From assembly GCA_964528575.1 (NCBI GenBank), contig CAZGTQ010000439.1:1-46110 (forward strand): DNA of 46,110 nt. Reading direction: 5' to 3'. The notes under the pieces are model-generated. The model was not told where the DNA came from. It made no database searches and saw nothing but the letters and a program-made list of their open reading frames with translations. Position numbers and translations under genes: made by a program. The stretch is from CAZGTQ01 sp964528575 (lineage in GTDB: Bacteria; Planctomycetota; UBA1135; GCA-002686595). How positions within the stretch are numbered: the first letter of the stretch is position 1; each line of letters opens with the position of its first letter. This document shows, in pieces, positions 24,982-34,700 of this stretch.

Positions 24982-25928
24982 CCAGTAGCGCGTTCGCTCG
25001 CTCTTCGCTCCTGCTGCAGAAGGGCGCGGAAGCGCTCGTAGGGGGCTTCCGCGTCCCGTCGTACTCGACACCATGTGATACTCGTTTTCGTCGACGTGAC
25101 AAAACCCTCGATTGCGGCTTTCCCGGGATCGAGGTCGGCCAGGCAGTACGAGTAGACGCGCTCGGCCGGCGCGGCCGCCGCCCGCGCGAGCAGCACCGCC
25201 TGCAGCTCGTTCCGCGCGCGCGCGGCGCGGCCGAAGTCCCACGTCGCGAGTCCCGTCTCGGTGATCCAGATAGGCCGTGCGCCTGCGGGCTCACGGACGC
25301 GCTCGGTCTTTTCCGCCCAACAGTGCCACTCGCGGTACCACTCCCAGTTCGGCGCGCCGCTCCACCACATCTCGGGGAAGCCGTCGATCGCGACGACGTC
25401 GACGGCGTCGAGCGCGCCGTGACTCGCGACGAGCTCGAGCCACGCCGGATCGACCGGGATCATGCCGCCGAGCGCCGTCCGCCGCCCGCGCCGGCGCGCG
25501 GCGGCGCCCGCGAGCCGAATCATCTCGCCGAACTTGCGCCAGCCGGGGTCGAACGTCGTGAAGTCCCACTTGTGGCGGTTGTTCGGCTCGTTCCACGGCT
25601 CGAGCTCCGCGAAGCGCTCGCCGTAGACATCGATCACCTGCTCGAGGAACTCCGCGTAGTCGGCGAGGCCGCCGCGGCGGCCCGGCGCAGCGCTCGCCCT
25701 CGGCGCGCGACGGCGGCGTGTGCCAGATCGAGAGCACACCTCGAACTCGGCGAGCGCGTCCATCTGCCGCTCGTACCACGCGGGCCCTACCTGCCGGTGG
25801 AAGTCCGCCCACGAGAGCCCGGTGCGCACGTGGCGCACGCCGAGATCGCGCAGGAGCGCGACGCAGCGTCGCAGCTCGGCCTCGTCCTCGTACTGGAACC
25901 ACTGGCAGATGCCGAACTTGTCCCTCAT
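24978..25928 (-). pseudogene. Glycoside hydrolase (beta-xylosidase-like), with two compensated frameshifts
   Basis: A continuous 316-codon frame whose ends and middle are a TIM-barrel glycosidase: MRDKFGICQWFQYEDEAELR, LEPWNEPNNRHKWDF (acid/base Glu in WNEPNN), VVAIDGFPEMWW and IWITETGLATWDF (nucleophile Glu). Two stretches read in the wrong frame: near 25680-25740, where another frame gives LSIWHTPPSRAEGE, and near 25040-25100, where another frame gives HVDENEYHM. Each pair of indels restores the frame. Either sequence errors or paired mutations explain this. It partners with the methyltransferase and sulfotransferase-like genes. Confidence 0.65.
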
Positions 25929-25970
25929 CGGCCGCGCTCGACATCGCGGCCCCTGCGCTCCGGTGCGCGG

Positions 25971-26170
25971 CTACCACTGCAGGTCGGGATGCTCCTGATC
26001 CTCGTCGTCGTCGTGCGCCGTCACGTCCTGGGGGACGGGTGAACGACCCGCGTCCGCCGGCTGCGTCGGGCGGGGCAGCGTGGCCGGGCCGTTCGGCGGC
26101 TGCGCTCGTCGTGAGGCGGCGTTCCTTTGGCTTCGCTGGCGCGTCGGCGGCGGGATTTGCGCTTCGCCAT
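25971..26170 (-). pseudogene. Small basic/acidic protein, probably frameshifted
   Basis: ATG at 26170 begins MAKRKSRRRRASEAKGTPPH, while a second frame carries a convincing end (DVTAHDDDEDQEHPDLQW, stop at 25971). Joining them needs one indel around 26090. The ATG is four bases after the predicted +1 of a sigma-54 promoter, which supports it. Family unknown. Confidence 0.4.
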
Positions 26171-26185
26171 GGCGCGCGAGTCCAG

Positions 26186-26199
26186 GCAAGGGGCGTGCC
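26186..26199 (-). promoter_or_regulatory. Sigma-54 -24/-12 promoter for the small basic protein
   Basis: The minus strand reads GGCACGCCCCTTGC, a full consensus. The predicted +1 is near 26174. The rest of the gap to 26362 shows nothing recognised. Confidence 0.75.
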
Positions 26200-26362
26200 C
26201 TGCGGAAGCGGCAACGCCGGAGAGCGGACGACAGGTCTCTCTCTTCCGACCATCGGAACGCCCGCAGGGGCTGCCCGGGTCGCCCGCCGAGTCGACCGCA
26301 ATTCAGCGCCTCCGACTACGAGCGCAGAACGCCCACCGACTCTAAGATGATCCGCGACAGAG

Positions 26363-29143
26363 ATGCAGGACGATTCGAACCACGAGTGGGGTCTCCTTCG
26401 CGGTCTGCTCGCGCGCCGTCGTCGAGGGGAGAGAATCGACATTCGGGCGTTCCTCACCCAGCATCCCGCTCTCGCACAGCGCGTCGCGGCGATCCTCGAT
26501 GAAGAGCCCGTCTCCTCGCCACGCGGCGAGGCCGACCATTCGAGCGACGAGGAGCGCCCTCGGTTGACTGCGGGCGCACGGGTCGGCGACTTCCAGTTGA
26601 TCGAGGAGGTCGGCCGGGGCGGCATGGGCGTCGTGTGGGCGGCGCAGCAGATCTCGTTGCGACGCGTCGTCGCTGTGAAGTTCGTCGAGGTTCGCGCACG
26701 AAACGATCCGCGCGTGCGGGCCCGCTTCATGAACGGAGTCCGTCTCGCCGCCCGTCTTCAGCATCCGCAGATCGTGCCGGTATACACTACTGGATCTGTT
26801 GGTGGACTGTCGTACTGCGCGATGGAGTACGTCGAGGGCGTAGCGCTCGACAAGGTCATCCACGCTCTTCGGGATGTGGTCGAGCACGGTCGCTGCGATC
26901 AACTGAACGCTTTCCCGCGTGCGCTGCGCGACGCTTTCGGTGCTTCCGGCTCCGATGATCGATCCGCTCTCGCCGAGTCGATTCCAAGTCCGACGCACGC
27001 GGGATCGAGCGACCTCGGCAGCGGCGATTCGATGAAGCCGCCGCAGGTCGAGATCCTCAATTCGTCCGCCCGAGTCGAGATCCAGCGCCGCGCCCTCACG
27101 TTCTTCGTCGAAGCGATCGCGCAGGCGGCCATGGCTCTGGACTTCGCGCACCGGCACGACGTCTTCCACGGGGACGTCAAGCCCGGGAACCTGATCGTGG
27201 ATCGGGACGGCCGCCTCCGCGTGCTGGATTTCGGGCTCGCGAGATCGATGCGCCCCGGCGCGGAAGAGGGGCGCATCGAGGCCGCGGGAACGCCGATCTT
27301 CATGAGCCCAGAGCTGCTGAGCGGGGCCGGCCCCTCGCCGACGATCGACGTGTACGCCCTGGGAGCAACTCTCTATCAGTGCTTGACCCTGAAGCCGATG
27401 TACACGGGAGGCACGCGCGCCGAGCTCCTGAACAAGATCGTCACCGAGCCACCGGAGAGACCGCGGCACCACAATCCGAACCTGCACCGCGACCTCGAGG
27501 CGGTCATTCTGCGCGCCGTCGCCCGCCAACCTCGCAGCCGCTATCCGACGATGGCAGCCTTCGCGCAGGATCTGAACCGGTTCCTGGGCCACCAGCCCAT
27601 CTCGTCACGCAGCTCGTTCTGGTCCGCGTCGACCGTCATCGATGGCCTCTTCCGCTCCGGGGCCCGCCGTGCCGCGATCGTCTGCTTGTCGCTGGTGGCG
27701 CTCGCGCTCCTCGTCGGTCGCGCGGTTGCAGAGCACCGGGAGGCCGCGACGCGGGCGCTCATGGGTTCGCTCGTCGCCGACGCACAATCGCACCTCGATT
27801 CGGTCGAGGTGCGCGTGGCCGTGACACCAACCCCAGAGCCGCGCTTCCCGCTCGACGCGGCCGTCGTCGCCGCCTGCGAGACCGAGCTGGCTGCCGGTTG
27901 GCGGCTCCTCCTGGACGTTCGTTCGAGGCCAGGTGCCGGATCCCAGGTGGACGACGTGCTCGACGCGTACCGCACGCGGTCCCAGGAGCTCCGCATCCTC
28001 CTTCGCGCGCTCTCCGGCGACCTGTCGACACTCAGCGAGATGTACGAGACTGCGCGCCGCCAGGGAAGGGTGACGCCGGCGCTCCAAGAGCGCCTCGCGG
28101 AGACAGGCGTCGTGGCATCTCTCGAGATCCGAGCGACGAGCGACCATGCCGCGAGCGCGGCGCTGCACCGCATCGACGAGCAAACCAAGGAGACGAGCCC
28201 CGAGACCCTCTCGACCCAGGTGTTGCCGTTCCGCTCGAACGCCCTGCTACCGGGACAGTACCTCGTCCAGGTGAGGCAGGAAGGCTACTCGCCGGTGTCC
28301 TTCCCAATCATGCTCGGGCCGGGAGAAACGGTAAGCGTAACGGTCCCGTACCTCCCCGATGCGGTGCCCGCGGGAATGAAGCTCGTCGCCTGCGACCCCA
28401 CCGAGTCGTTCACGATCGGCGACGCGATCACCGCCCAAGACGACGAGGGAACAGGAGCCAGACGCGCACACATCTCCCACTCGTTCTTCATGGATACGTA
28501 CGAGGTCACGCAGGGGGAGTTCTTCGAATTCTACTCGTCTCCCGAGTATCTTGACCTGCTCGTGGAGGCGATGGTCGCGGACGGGTTCGAGCGCGAGAAA
28601 TTGGACCTCGATCTGCTGCGGACCGTCACACCCGTCGGCTGGCAATCGGGTCAGCCGCCATACGGGAGCGAAAAGCATGCGGTGATTCTCCCCCTCACCG
28701 ACCGACGGTTCGATCCATCGAGCGACGGGAAGGCAGTCGAAGTCCACCGAGCGAACCCCGGGAAGTACATGGCTCGAGCCTACGCTCGGTGGAAAGGAAA
28801 GCGGCTGCCCACGGAGGTCGAGTGGGAGCGTGCCGCGCGAGGCATCGACGGCCGCACCTTCCCGTACGGCGATCGGTTCGATCCTTCGATCACTTCTTCC
28901 AGCACGCCGACCCCAGTCGGCTCGTTCACCCGCGACGTCTCCATCTACGGGGTCGCCGACCTCGCAGGCGGAGCGACCGAGCTGACGATGACGGCGTTCG
29001 AGCAGGGGTTCATCGTCCGGGGAGGCACACATGGCACGGACAATCCGACCGCCCTGCGCGCCGCGGGGAGGTGGGTAAGCACCAGCTTCGGCTTCCGCTG
29101 CGCCCGCCAATGCGCAGAGACCTTCGTCGTGGACAAGCACTAG
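26363..29143 (+). CDS. Ser/Thr kinase with HGD catalytic loop, membrane helix and C-terminal FGE-like domain
   Basis: A 926-residue multidomain protein. Kinase domain about 77-400: Gly loop GRGGMG (about 84), VAVKF (Lys about 106), HGDVKPGN (about 269-276, HRD changed to HGD), DFGLARS (about 289) and SPELL; there is an 85-residue insertion before the catalytic loop. A membrane helix follows at about 434-457 (IVCLSLVALALLVG), then a helical segment, a PEGA-like beta domain (about 585-670, LPGQYLVQVRQEGY) and a formylglycine-generating-enzyme-like domain to the end (FMDTYEVTQGEFFEFY; KRLPTEVEWERAARG; GFRCAR). The kinase would be cytoplasmic and the FGE-like domain periplasmic. A TAGTG overlap joins it to the next kinase. 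Confidence 0.9.
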   Translation: MQDDSNHEWGLLRGLLARRRRGERIDIRAFLTQHPALAQRVAAILDEEPVSSPRGEADHSSDEERPRLTAGARVGDFQLIEEVGRGGMGVVWAAQQISLRRVVAVKFVEVRARNDPRVRARFMNGVRLAARLQHPQIVPVYTTGSVGGLSYCAMEYVEGVALDKVIHALRDVVEHGRCDQLNAFPRALRDAFGASGSDDRSALAESIPSPTHAGSSDLGSGDSMKPPQVEILNSSARVEIQRRALTFFVEAIAQAAMALDFAHRHDVFHGDVKPGNLIVDRDGRLRVLDFGLARSMRPGAEEGRIEAAGTPIFMSPELLSGAGPSPTIDVYALGATLYQCLTLKPMYTGGTRAELLNKIVTEPPERPRHHNPNLHRDLEAVILRAVARQPRSRYPTMAAFAQDLNRFLGHQPISSRSSFWSASTVIDGLFRSGARRAAIVCLSLVALALLVGRAVAEHREAATRALMGSLVADAQSHLDSVEVRVAVTPTPEPRFPLDAAVVAACETELAAGWRLLLDVRSRPGAGSQVDDVLDAYRTRSQELRILLRALSGDLSTLSEMYETARRQGRVTPALQERLAETGVVASLEIRATSDHAASAALHRIDEQTKETSPETLSTQVLPFRSNALLPGQYLVQVRQEGYSPVSFPIMLGPGETVSVTVPYLPDAVPAGMKLVACDPTESFTIGDAITAQDDEGTGARRAHISHSFFMDTYEVTQGEFFEFYSSPEYLDLLVEAMVADGFEREKLDLDLLRTVTPVGWQSGQPPYGSEKHAVILPLTDRRFDPSSDGKAVEVHRANPGKYMARAYARWKGKRLPTEVEWERAARGIDGRTFPYGDRFDPSITSSSTPTPVGSFTRDVSIYGVADLAGGATELTMTAFEQGFIVRGGTHGTDNPTALRAAGRWVSTSFGFRCARQCAETFVVDKH

Positions 29144-31752
29144 TGCAAGCCTGTTCCAGTTGCGGTGCTTCCCTCGGCCTCTCCGGCGTGGAGTGGACTC
29201 GCCTCGTCTGTAGCCAGTGTGGTACTCCCGTGCTCGGACTCCGCAGACCAGCGGACGCGCCGCGCGTCGAGGGGTACGAGTTCCTCTCCTTCATCGGCCG
29301 CGGCGGGATGGGTGCCGTTTACCTCGTCCGTAACGAGGAGCTGCAGCGCATCGAGGCGATGAAGGTCGTGTCGGGCAGTCGCGAGAAGGGCGAGACACTC
29401 ATCCGCTTCCTGCGCGAGGCGGAGGTCGCCGGCAGGATCCGACACCCCAACATCGTGCAGGTGTACGCATTCGGTTCGGCGGAGGACGCGATCTACTACA
29501 CGATGCCCTACGTCGGCCCTTCGCTGTCCCAGGCCGTCTCCTGGGCGCGGCAGCACGACGACGTGTCGGCGCTGTGGTACGAGCTCCTGGCACCGCACGC
29601 CGACGGGGACGCGTCGTCCGACGGCGAGTCGACCACGCACGCGGAGCTGCTCACGCCCGCTCATTCCATCACGCACTTGATCTGCCAGCGGTTCGCGCGC
29701 CTCGCAGACGGGTTGCACGCGGCACACACCGCCGGCGTCGTTCACCGCGACGTCAAGCCGGACAACATCCTCGTTTCCCGCGCTGGAGTCCTGCAGTTGA
29801 TGGACTTCGGCCTCGCCCACGTGCGGGACGATGAGTCGCTCACGCGCACGGGTCAATTGCTCGGGACCCCTCTCTACGTCAGTCCCGAGCAGTTGGAGCG
29901 CGGCTCGAAAGCGCTCGACCATCGATCCGACGTCTACTCGCTGACCGTCACCCTATACACCGCGCTCCTATTGCAGGTGCCGTTCCGCGCGGAGCCCAAC
30001 GACTACGCGGTCCTGTTTCGTCGCATTCGATCGAGCCTTCCGCCGCGACCCACTTCCATCGTCCAGGGCTTCCCGATGGATCTGGAAGGGATCTTGCTGC
30101 ACGGAATGCAGAAGGACCCCGGACTCCGCTACCAGACGTTGCGCGAGCTCGCGGAGGATCTTCGCCGCTTCGTGCACTTCGAGCCGATCAAGGCGCAGCC
30201 GGTGCTGCTCCGCACGCGTGCGAAGCTCTTCGCCAAGCGTCATCGGAGACCCATCAAGTCGCTGATCCTCGCGATCACGCTGTCGCTCTTCGCCGGAAGC
30301 CTACTCCGCCTGGATACGTGGCGGGAGCGGGAGGCGAACGCACAGGCATCTACGGAGTACCTCTCTCGGGCCAAAAACCTGCTCGAGGCCGGAATCGGCC
30401 ACATGAAGTGGAGCTCCATCTACGCGGACGTTCAGTCCCCTGTCGACGCACGCATCTGGATGGAGCGCGGGCTCGAGCAGCTCGAGTTCGCGCAACGCCA
30501 GCTCGCGACAGCTTCCCGGCTCGTACCGGACGACGCGCTCGTGAGTGAGCAGTTGGCCGAGATTCAGGTCCGGCAGCTGCTCCAGCAGGCGCGCCTCGAG
30601 GAGCTCGCGGGCTCCTATGGCAGGGCGCGAGCGACGATCGAGTCGGCAGAGCTCGTCGCGCGCGACTTCGACCGTCTCTCGATGCTCTGCCGCGACGCGC
30701 GCAGCTCGCTCGAGCTGGAGTACCGTCCTTTCCCCGGAGCTGTCAGCAGCCGATTGACGCGTCAGAGCGCTGCGGGCGGCTCGGAATCCGTCGAGATGCA
30801 CGCCGGAAGTGGCAATGCACTTCCACCGCCGGGCGTGTGGACTCTTGTCGTGCTCGGCGAGGACGGCGGTGAGGTGCGAGCTCCGATCTTGATACTGCCC
30901 GCGGGCGCCCGCAACCAGCTGATCGAGGTGCCGCTTTCTCCCACGCAGCTGGCTCGCGACTATCCGGGCATGATCCTCGTCCCCGGGGGCTTCGCTCGCC
31001 AGGGCAGCCTTTGGGACAAGCAGCCGAACGGCCAGTACGGCCAGCGTCTCGCCTACGTCTCCCCGTTCCTGATCTCCCGCTTCGAGGTCACGAACCAGGA
31101 CTTCGCCGCGTTCCTCGCCTCGGACACGTACCAGGATCGTCTTGCCGAAGCGCGCGCGGCGTACCCGCGGTTCGCCAGTGCGTCCTTGCGAAGCCCGGCT
31201 TACCCGCCTTCGTGGCCGAGTCCCTCACCTCTTCCCGGGACGGAGGATCATCCCGTCATTGGAATCAGCTTCGTCGAGGCAGCGGCCTTCGCCGCCTGGA
31301 GAGGTGCGCGCTTGCCATCGGAGCAAGAGTGGGAGAAGGCAGGTGGAGGCGTGCTCGGCACGACCTTTCCATGGGGTGACCGGTTCGATCGGGACCTGAG
31401 ACTCGAGCTCTACGACATCGCGGCCGTTGGCAGCCGACCACGGGACCTGTCGCAGTTCGGGCTCTTCGACGTCGTCGCGAACGCCGCGGAGTGGACGAGC
31501 AGCATCGATCTGGCCTGGGTGGCTCTGCGGACGGAGCAACTCCACCCGGCGGTGCTCGAGCAGATGCTCGCCGACGAGTTGCCCCTGGGACGCGATGAGG
31601 AATCAGTGGTCTACAAGGGACTCTACGATCCTCAGTCCGGTTTCCCGCAGGGATCAATACGTAGATTCAAGTCGGCGACGGGCAGTGCCGGCGCCCTCCC
31701 GGTCGGACTCCGTCTGGCGCTGGACGTGCCGCCGAACGGCTCGTTACGCTAA
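29143..31752 (+). CDS. Ser/Thr kinase with zinc ribbon, membrane helix and C-terminal FGE-like domain
   Basis: The protein has 869 residues. A zinc ribbon at the start (C4, C7, C23, C26) precedes a complete kinase: GRGGMG (about 52), AMKVV (K74), HRDVKPDN (201), DFGLAH (221), SPEQL. A membrane helix lies at about 372-388, followed by a coiled-coil/TPR-like segment (YGRARATIESAELVARDF), and an FGE-like domain from about 606 (MILVPGGFARQGS; GISFVEAAAFAAWRGARLPS). It starts with GTG at 29143, overlapping the stop of the upstream kinase by one base, so the pair is co-translated. Unlike the upstream kinase it keeps the Arg of HRD. Its 3' end overlaps the convergent giant gene by four bases. Confidence 0.9.
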   Translation: MQACSSCGASLGLSGVEWTRLVCSQCGTPVLGLRRPADAPRVEGYEFLSFIGRGGMGAVYLVRNEELQRIEAMKVVSGSREKGETLIRFLREAEVAGRIRHPNIVQVYAFGSAEDAIYYTMPYVGPSLSQAVSWARQHDDVSALWYELLAPHADGDASSDGESTTHAELLTPAHSITHLICQRFARLADGLHAAHTAGVVHRDVKPDNILVSRAGVLQLMDFGLAHVRDDESLTRTGQLLGTPLYVSPEQLERGSKALDHRSDVYSLTVTLYTALLLQVPFRAEPNDYAVLFRRIRSSLPPRPTSIVQGFPMDLEGILLHGMQKDPGLRYQTLRELAEDLRRFVHFEPIKAQPVLLRTRAKLFAKRHRRPIKSLILAITLSLFAGSLLRLDTWREREANAQASTEYLSRAKNLLEAGIGHMKWSSIYADVQSPVDARIWMERGLEQLEFAQRQLATASRLVPDDALVSEQLAEIQVRQLLQQARLEELAGSYGRARATIESAELVARDFDRLSMLCRDARSSLELEYRPFPGAVSSRLTRQSAAGGSESVEMHAGSGNALPPPGVWTLVVLGEDGGEVRAPILILPAGARNQLIEVPLSPTQLARDYPGMILVPGGFARQGSLWDKQPNGQYGQRLAYVSPFLISRFEVTNQDFAAFLASDTYQDRLAEARAAYPRFASASLRSPAYPPSWPSPSPLPGTEDHPVIGISFVEAAAFAAWRGARLPSEQEWEKAGGGVLGTTFPWGDRFDRDLRLELYDIAAVGSRPRDLSQFGLFDVVANAAEWTSSIDLAWVALRTEQLHPAVLEQMLADELPLGRDEESVVYKGLYDPQSGFPQGSIRRFKSATGSAGALPVGLRLALDVPPNGSLR

Positions 31753-34700
31753 TCGTCCGACGAGACGGAGCGCAGCCACTCTCTCAACCGGTGCCGCTGG
31801 GCCGCCAGTGAGGTGAGGGACCGTCCAACGACGAGGTCCGCCGTCCGCTCGGGTGCACCACCGACCGAGATCAAGGCGTCGATCAGCGGAAGGGCACCCG
31901 AGAGAGAGGCCGCGTCCTCGATGACTCGAGGTTGGCGGGAGCCGAACGCATCGCCCAGCATGTTCTGGTCCGAGAGGATGTCCAGCAAGGTGCGTTGAGA
32001 GTACGACAGCGCCGGCGCTGGCAGGGAAGACTCGAACCATCGGGCCCCTCGCAGTGCATCGAGATCGAAGTCGGGATACGTCTCGATGAGGTCCAACGCC
32101 GACCGGAGCCGCGTCATGAGTACGCGGTCGGCCAGGAAGTGGGCCGCTTGAGACGTCCGCTGGGTAAGCGCTTCTGCGACCCCGCCTCCAAGGCCGAACA
32201 TGTCCGGGAGCAGGCGCATCGGAGCAGCGAGACCATCAAGAGTTCCGTCGAGGAGCGTCGCGCGGTCGTGTAGGCTCGGCGGACGCACGGCCGAAGTCCG
32301 TCGCAACTCAACAGCAGCCAACACGTGCACGTGTGCCCAGCTGACGAGCGGTCCCACCCTCGACCCGAACTCGCCGGTCAACGAGGGCGACCGGCGCTCC
32401 GAGACGGGAGGTAGTCCGCGCGAGATCAAATCCAGCTTCTCGATCCACTCCCAGTCGTCCGGGTCCAGCGACAGCGCCGTTTGGTACGCCTCTCGCGCTT
32501 CGTCGATCCGGCCGACATGAGCGAGCTCGTCCGCGATGTCTCCCCATTCCTCGTCCCCGAGGTTGCGTGCCATCGCCGCAGGGATCGGATCTGCGAGAAG
32601 CTCGTCGAGGCGGGCTCGCTCCATCGCCTCGAGGCGCACCAACAGATCGAAGCTCTGCTCCTGGCCATCGTGAGCCAAAGCAAAGAGCGCGTCCGCGAGT
32701 TCCGCCATCTCGACCACGCCGGACCGCGACTCCTTTAGAGCTCGCTCCACGATGCTGGAGGCTCGCTCGATCGTGCCGGCATGGCCCAGGCGGCTCAGTG
32801 CGCGGGTCGCGGCGCTGCGCACCAACGGATCCTCGTCGTAGCGGGCGGCGAGGTCGAGCGGCTCGACGCCCAGCTCGAGCCCCCGCAGCCGCCGCTCTGC
32901 CAGCACCGTGGCGCTGCGCGCGCGCAGCGCCGGCGCTTCATGCTCACGAAGAATGCGGTGCAGCCTCTCGTCGTGACCGCCGACGTTCCAAACGTCGACG
33001 AGGTCGAGTGCCAGGGCGACACGCGCGTGGTCTCGCCCATCGAGCCAGCCGCCGACGACGAGCACCGCTTCGTCGGGGTCGCGACGCAACAGGACCCACG
33101 CCCCTACGGCCTGCAGCCAAGGATCGTCCTGGTCGCACGCCTCCCGCGCGCGGTCCCGGGCGGCCGGAGCATCCAGATGGTGCAGCCCCAGCACCGCCCG
33201 GGCACGCACTTCCGCAGCCAGATCGCCCTGTGCGACGTTCAAGAGCACGGACGCCACCTCTCCAGCCACATCACTATCCCACCCGCCGAGCCAGCCCAGG
33301 TGCAGGGCCGCTTCCTCACGCACTGAGCGCGAGAAGCTGAAGTGGAGCTGATGAAGTAGCACCGTGCGTACCTCGCTCACGAGCTCGTCGAGTGACGCGT
33401 CGTGATCCAGGCGCTGCTGGAACAGCGATCCCATCAAGGGGGAGAAGGTCTGCACGAGCGAGTCGGTGTCCCCCGCCAGCGTTGGGTCGCGGAAGAGCTC
33501 AAGGCCCAACGACGCGATGGCGGCGTTGTCGGCGGAGCGTAACGCGAGCGAAACCCGCCGGCTCCAGTACTGGCGCGGTTCGAGCGCGACTCGTGAGGAA
33601 GCGCGCAGTGTCGCCAGCGTCTCGAATGCCTCTTCCGTCCTGCCATCGCTCGCCAGCAGATCCACGAGATTCAGCCATACCGAGACGTCGTCCGGCTCTT
33701 CGCGGAGGTGCGCACGGTAGATCGATTCCGTCCGGGCTGTCTGACCCAGGCGCTCGAGGTAGGCCGCCAGCTCCAAGCGCAAGCTCCTCGCTGAGGAGTC
33801 GCGCCACTTGATCGCACTCTCGTAGTCTTGCACGACCCTTGCTTGGTCATCGAGCAACTTGCGGATCGGGGAGTCGGGGGGCGAGGCTTCTACGAGCTCG
33901 TCAGGGAAATACACGGCATCCGACTCGACGCGCCCGATGCGCGCGCGCGTACGGTACACCGACGGCACGAGCGGGAACTCTTCACAGAGGTAGCCGAGGA
34001 TCGTGTCGACTTCCGCCTGAGTGAAGCTGCCGCTCGCTAGCCATTCGGAATGCTCGAGGTGCGCGATGGCCGCCGCCTCGAACTGCTCGAGGAACTCCTC
34101 GAAGGGAACGCCCAGATGCGCGAGGGCCTCCTCGAACACCTCCGGACCGCGCTCCGCGTCGGTCAGCCGCAGGATCAGGAGGCCCAGGGGCACGACGAGC
34201 GACCTGCCCTCTAGCTCCATGTCCACGATCCACTCCGCGAGCGCGTCCGTCATCGTGTTCCCGGGTATCTCTCGCAGGACGCTGAAGCCGATGCGGGCAT
34301 GGACGGAGCGTCCCACCGACGTGCGGAGGCCCGTCGTCGTGCTCCCGGTCTCGGTCGCGACGAGCCAGCGACGCAGCGAGTCGAGCAGCTTGTCGTGCTC
34401 CACCGGGCGGCCATAGTCGACGAGCGCGTGAGCCAGCTCGAAGGAGAGCTCCGGGATCTTGGATTCCTCGAACACCAACGACACGACCTCCGCCACGTCG
34501 CTCGATCCATGGTCCCGCAGTACTGCGAGTGCCGCCAACGACACGTCGGGCGTGGCGCCCCACTCCAGCATGTCGAGGAGGGCCGTCTCGGCCTTGCTTC
34601 CGACGGGGAAGCGCGCGAGGTAGGTGATGGCGGCGAGTTCCAGCGCCTCGTCCGCCCAGTTCATGACCTCACGGGCCACGACTTCGGTCGCGTCGGACAA

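Noticed and set aside
30060..30090. GGAAGGGATCTTGC, which fits GG-N10-GC spacing
   Set aside because: It lies inside the kinase coding region, lacks the AC after GG, and has no gene start downstream.
28374..31740. Diversity-generating retroelement targets (FGE-like C-termini on kinases)
   Set aside because: DGR variable proteins often use this fold, but there is no reverse transcriptase, no template repeat and no Asn-codon-rich variable region at the 3' ends.
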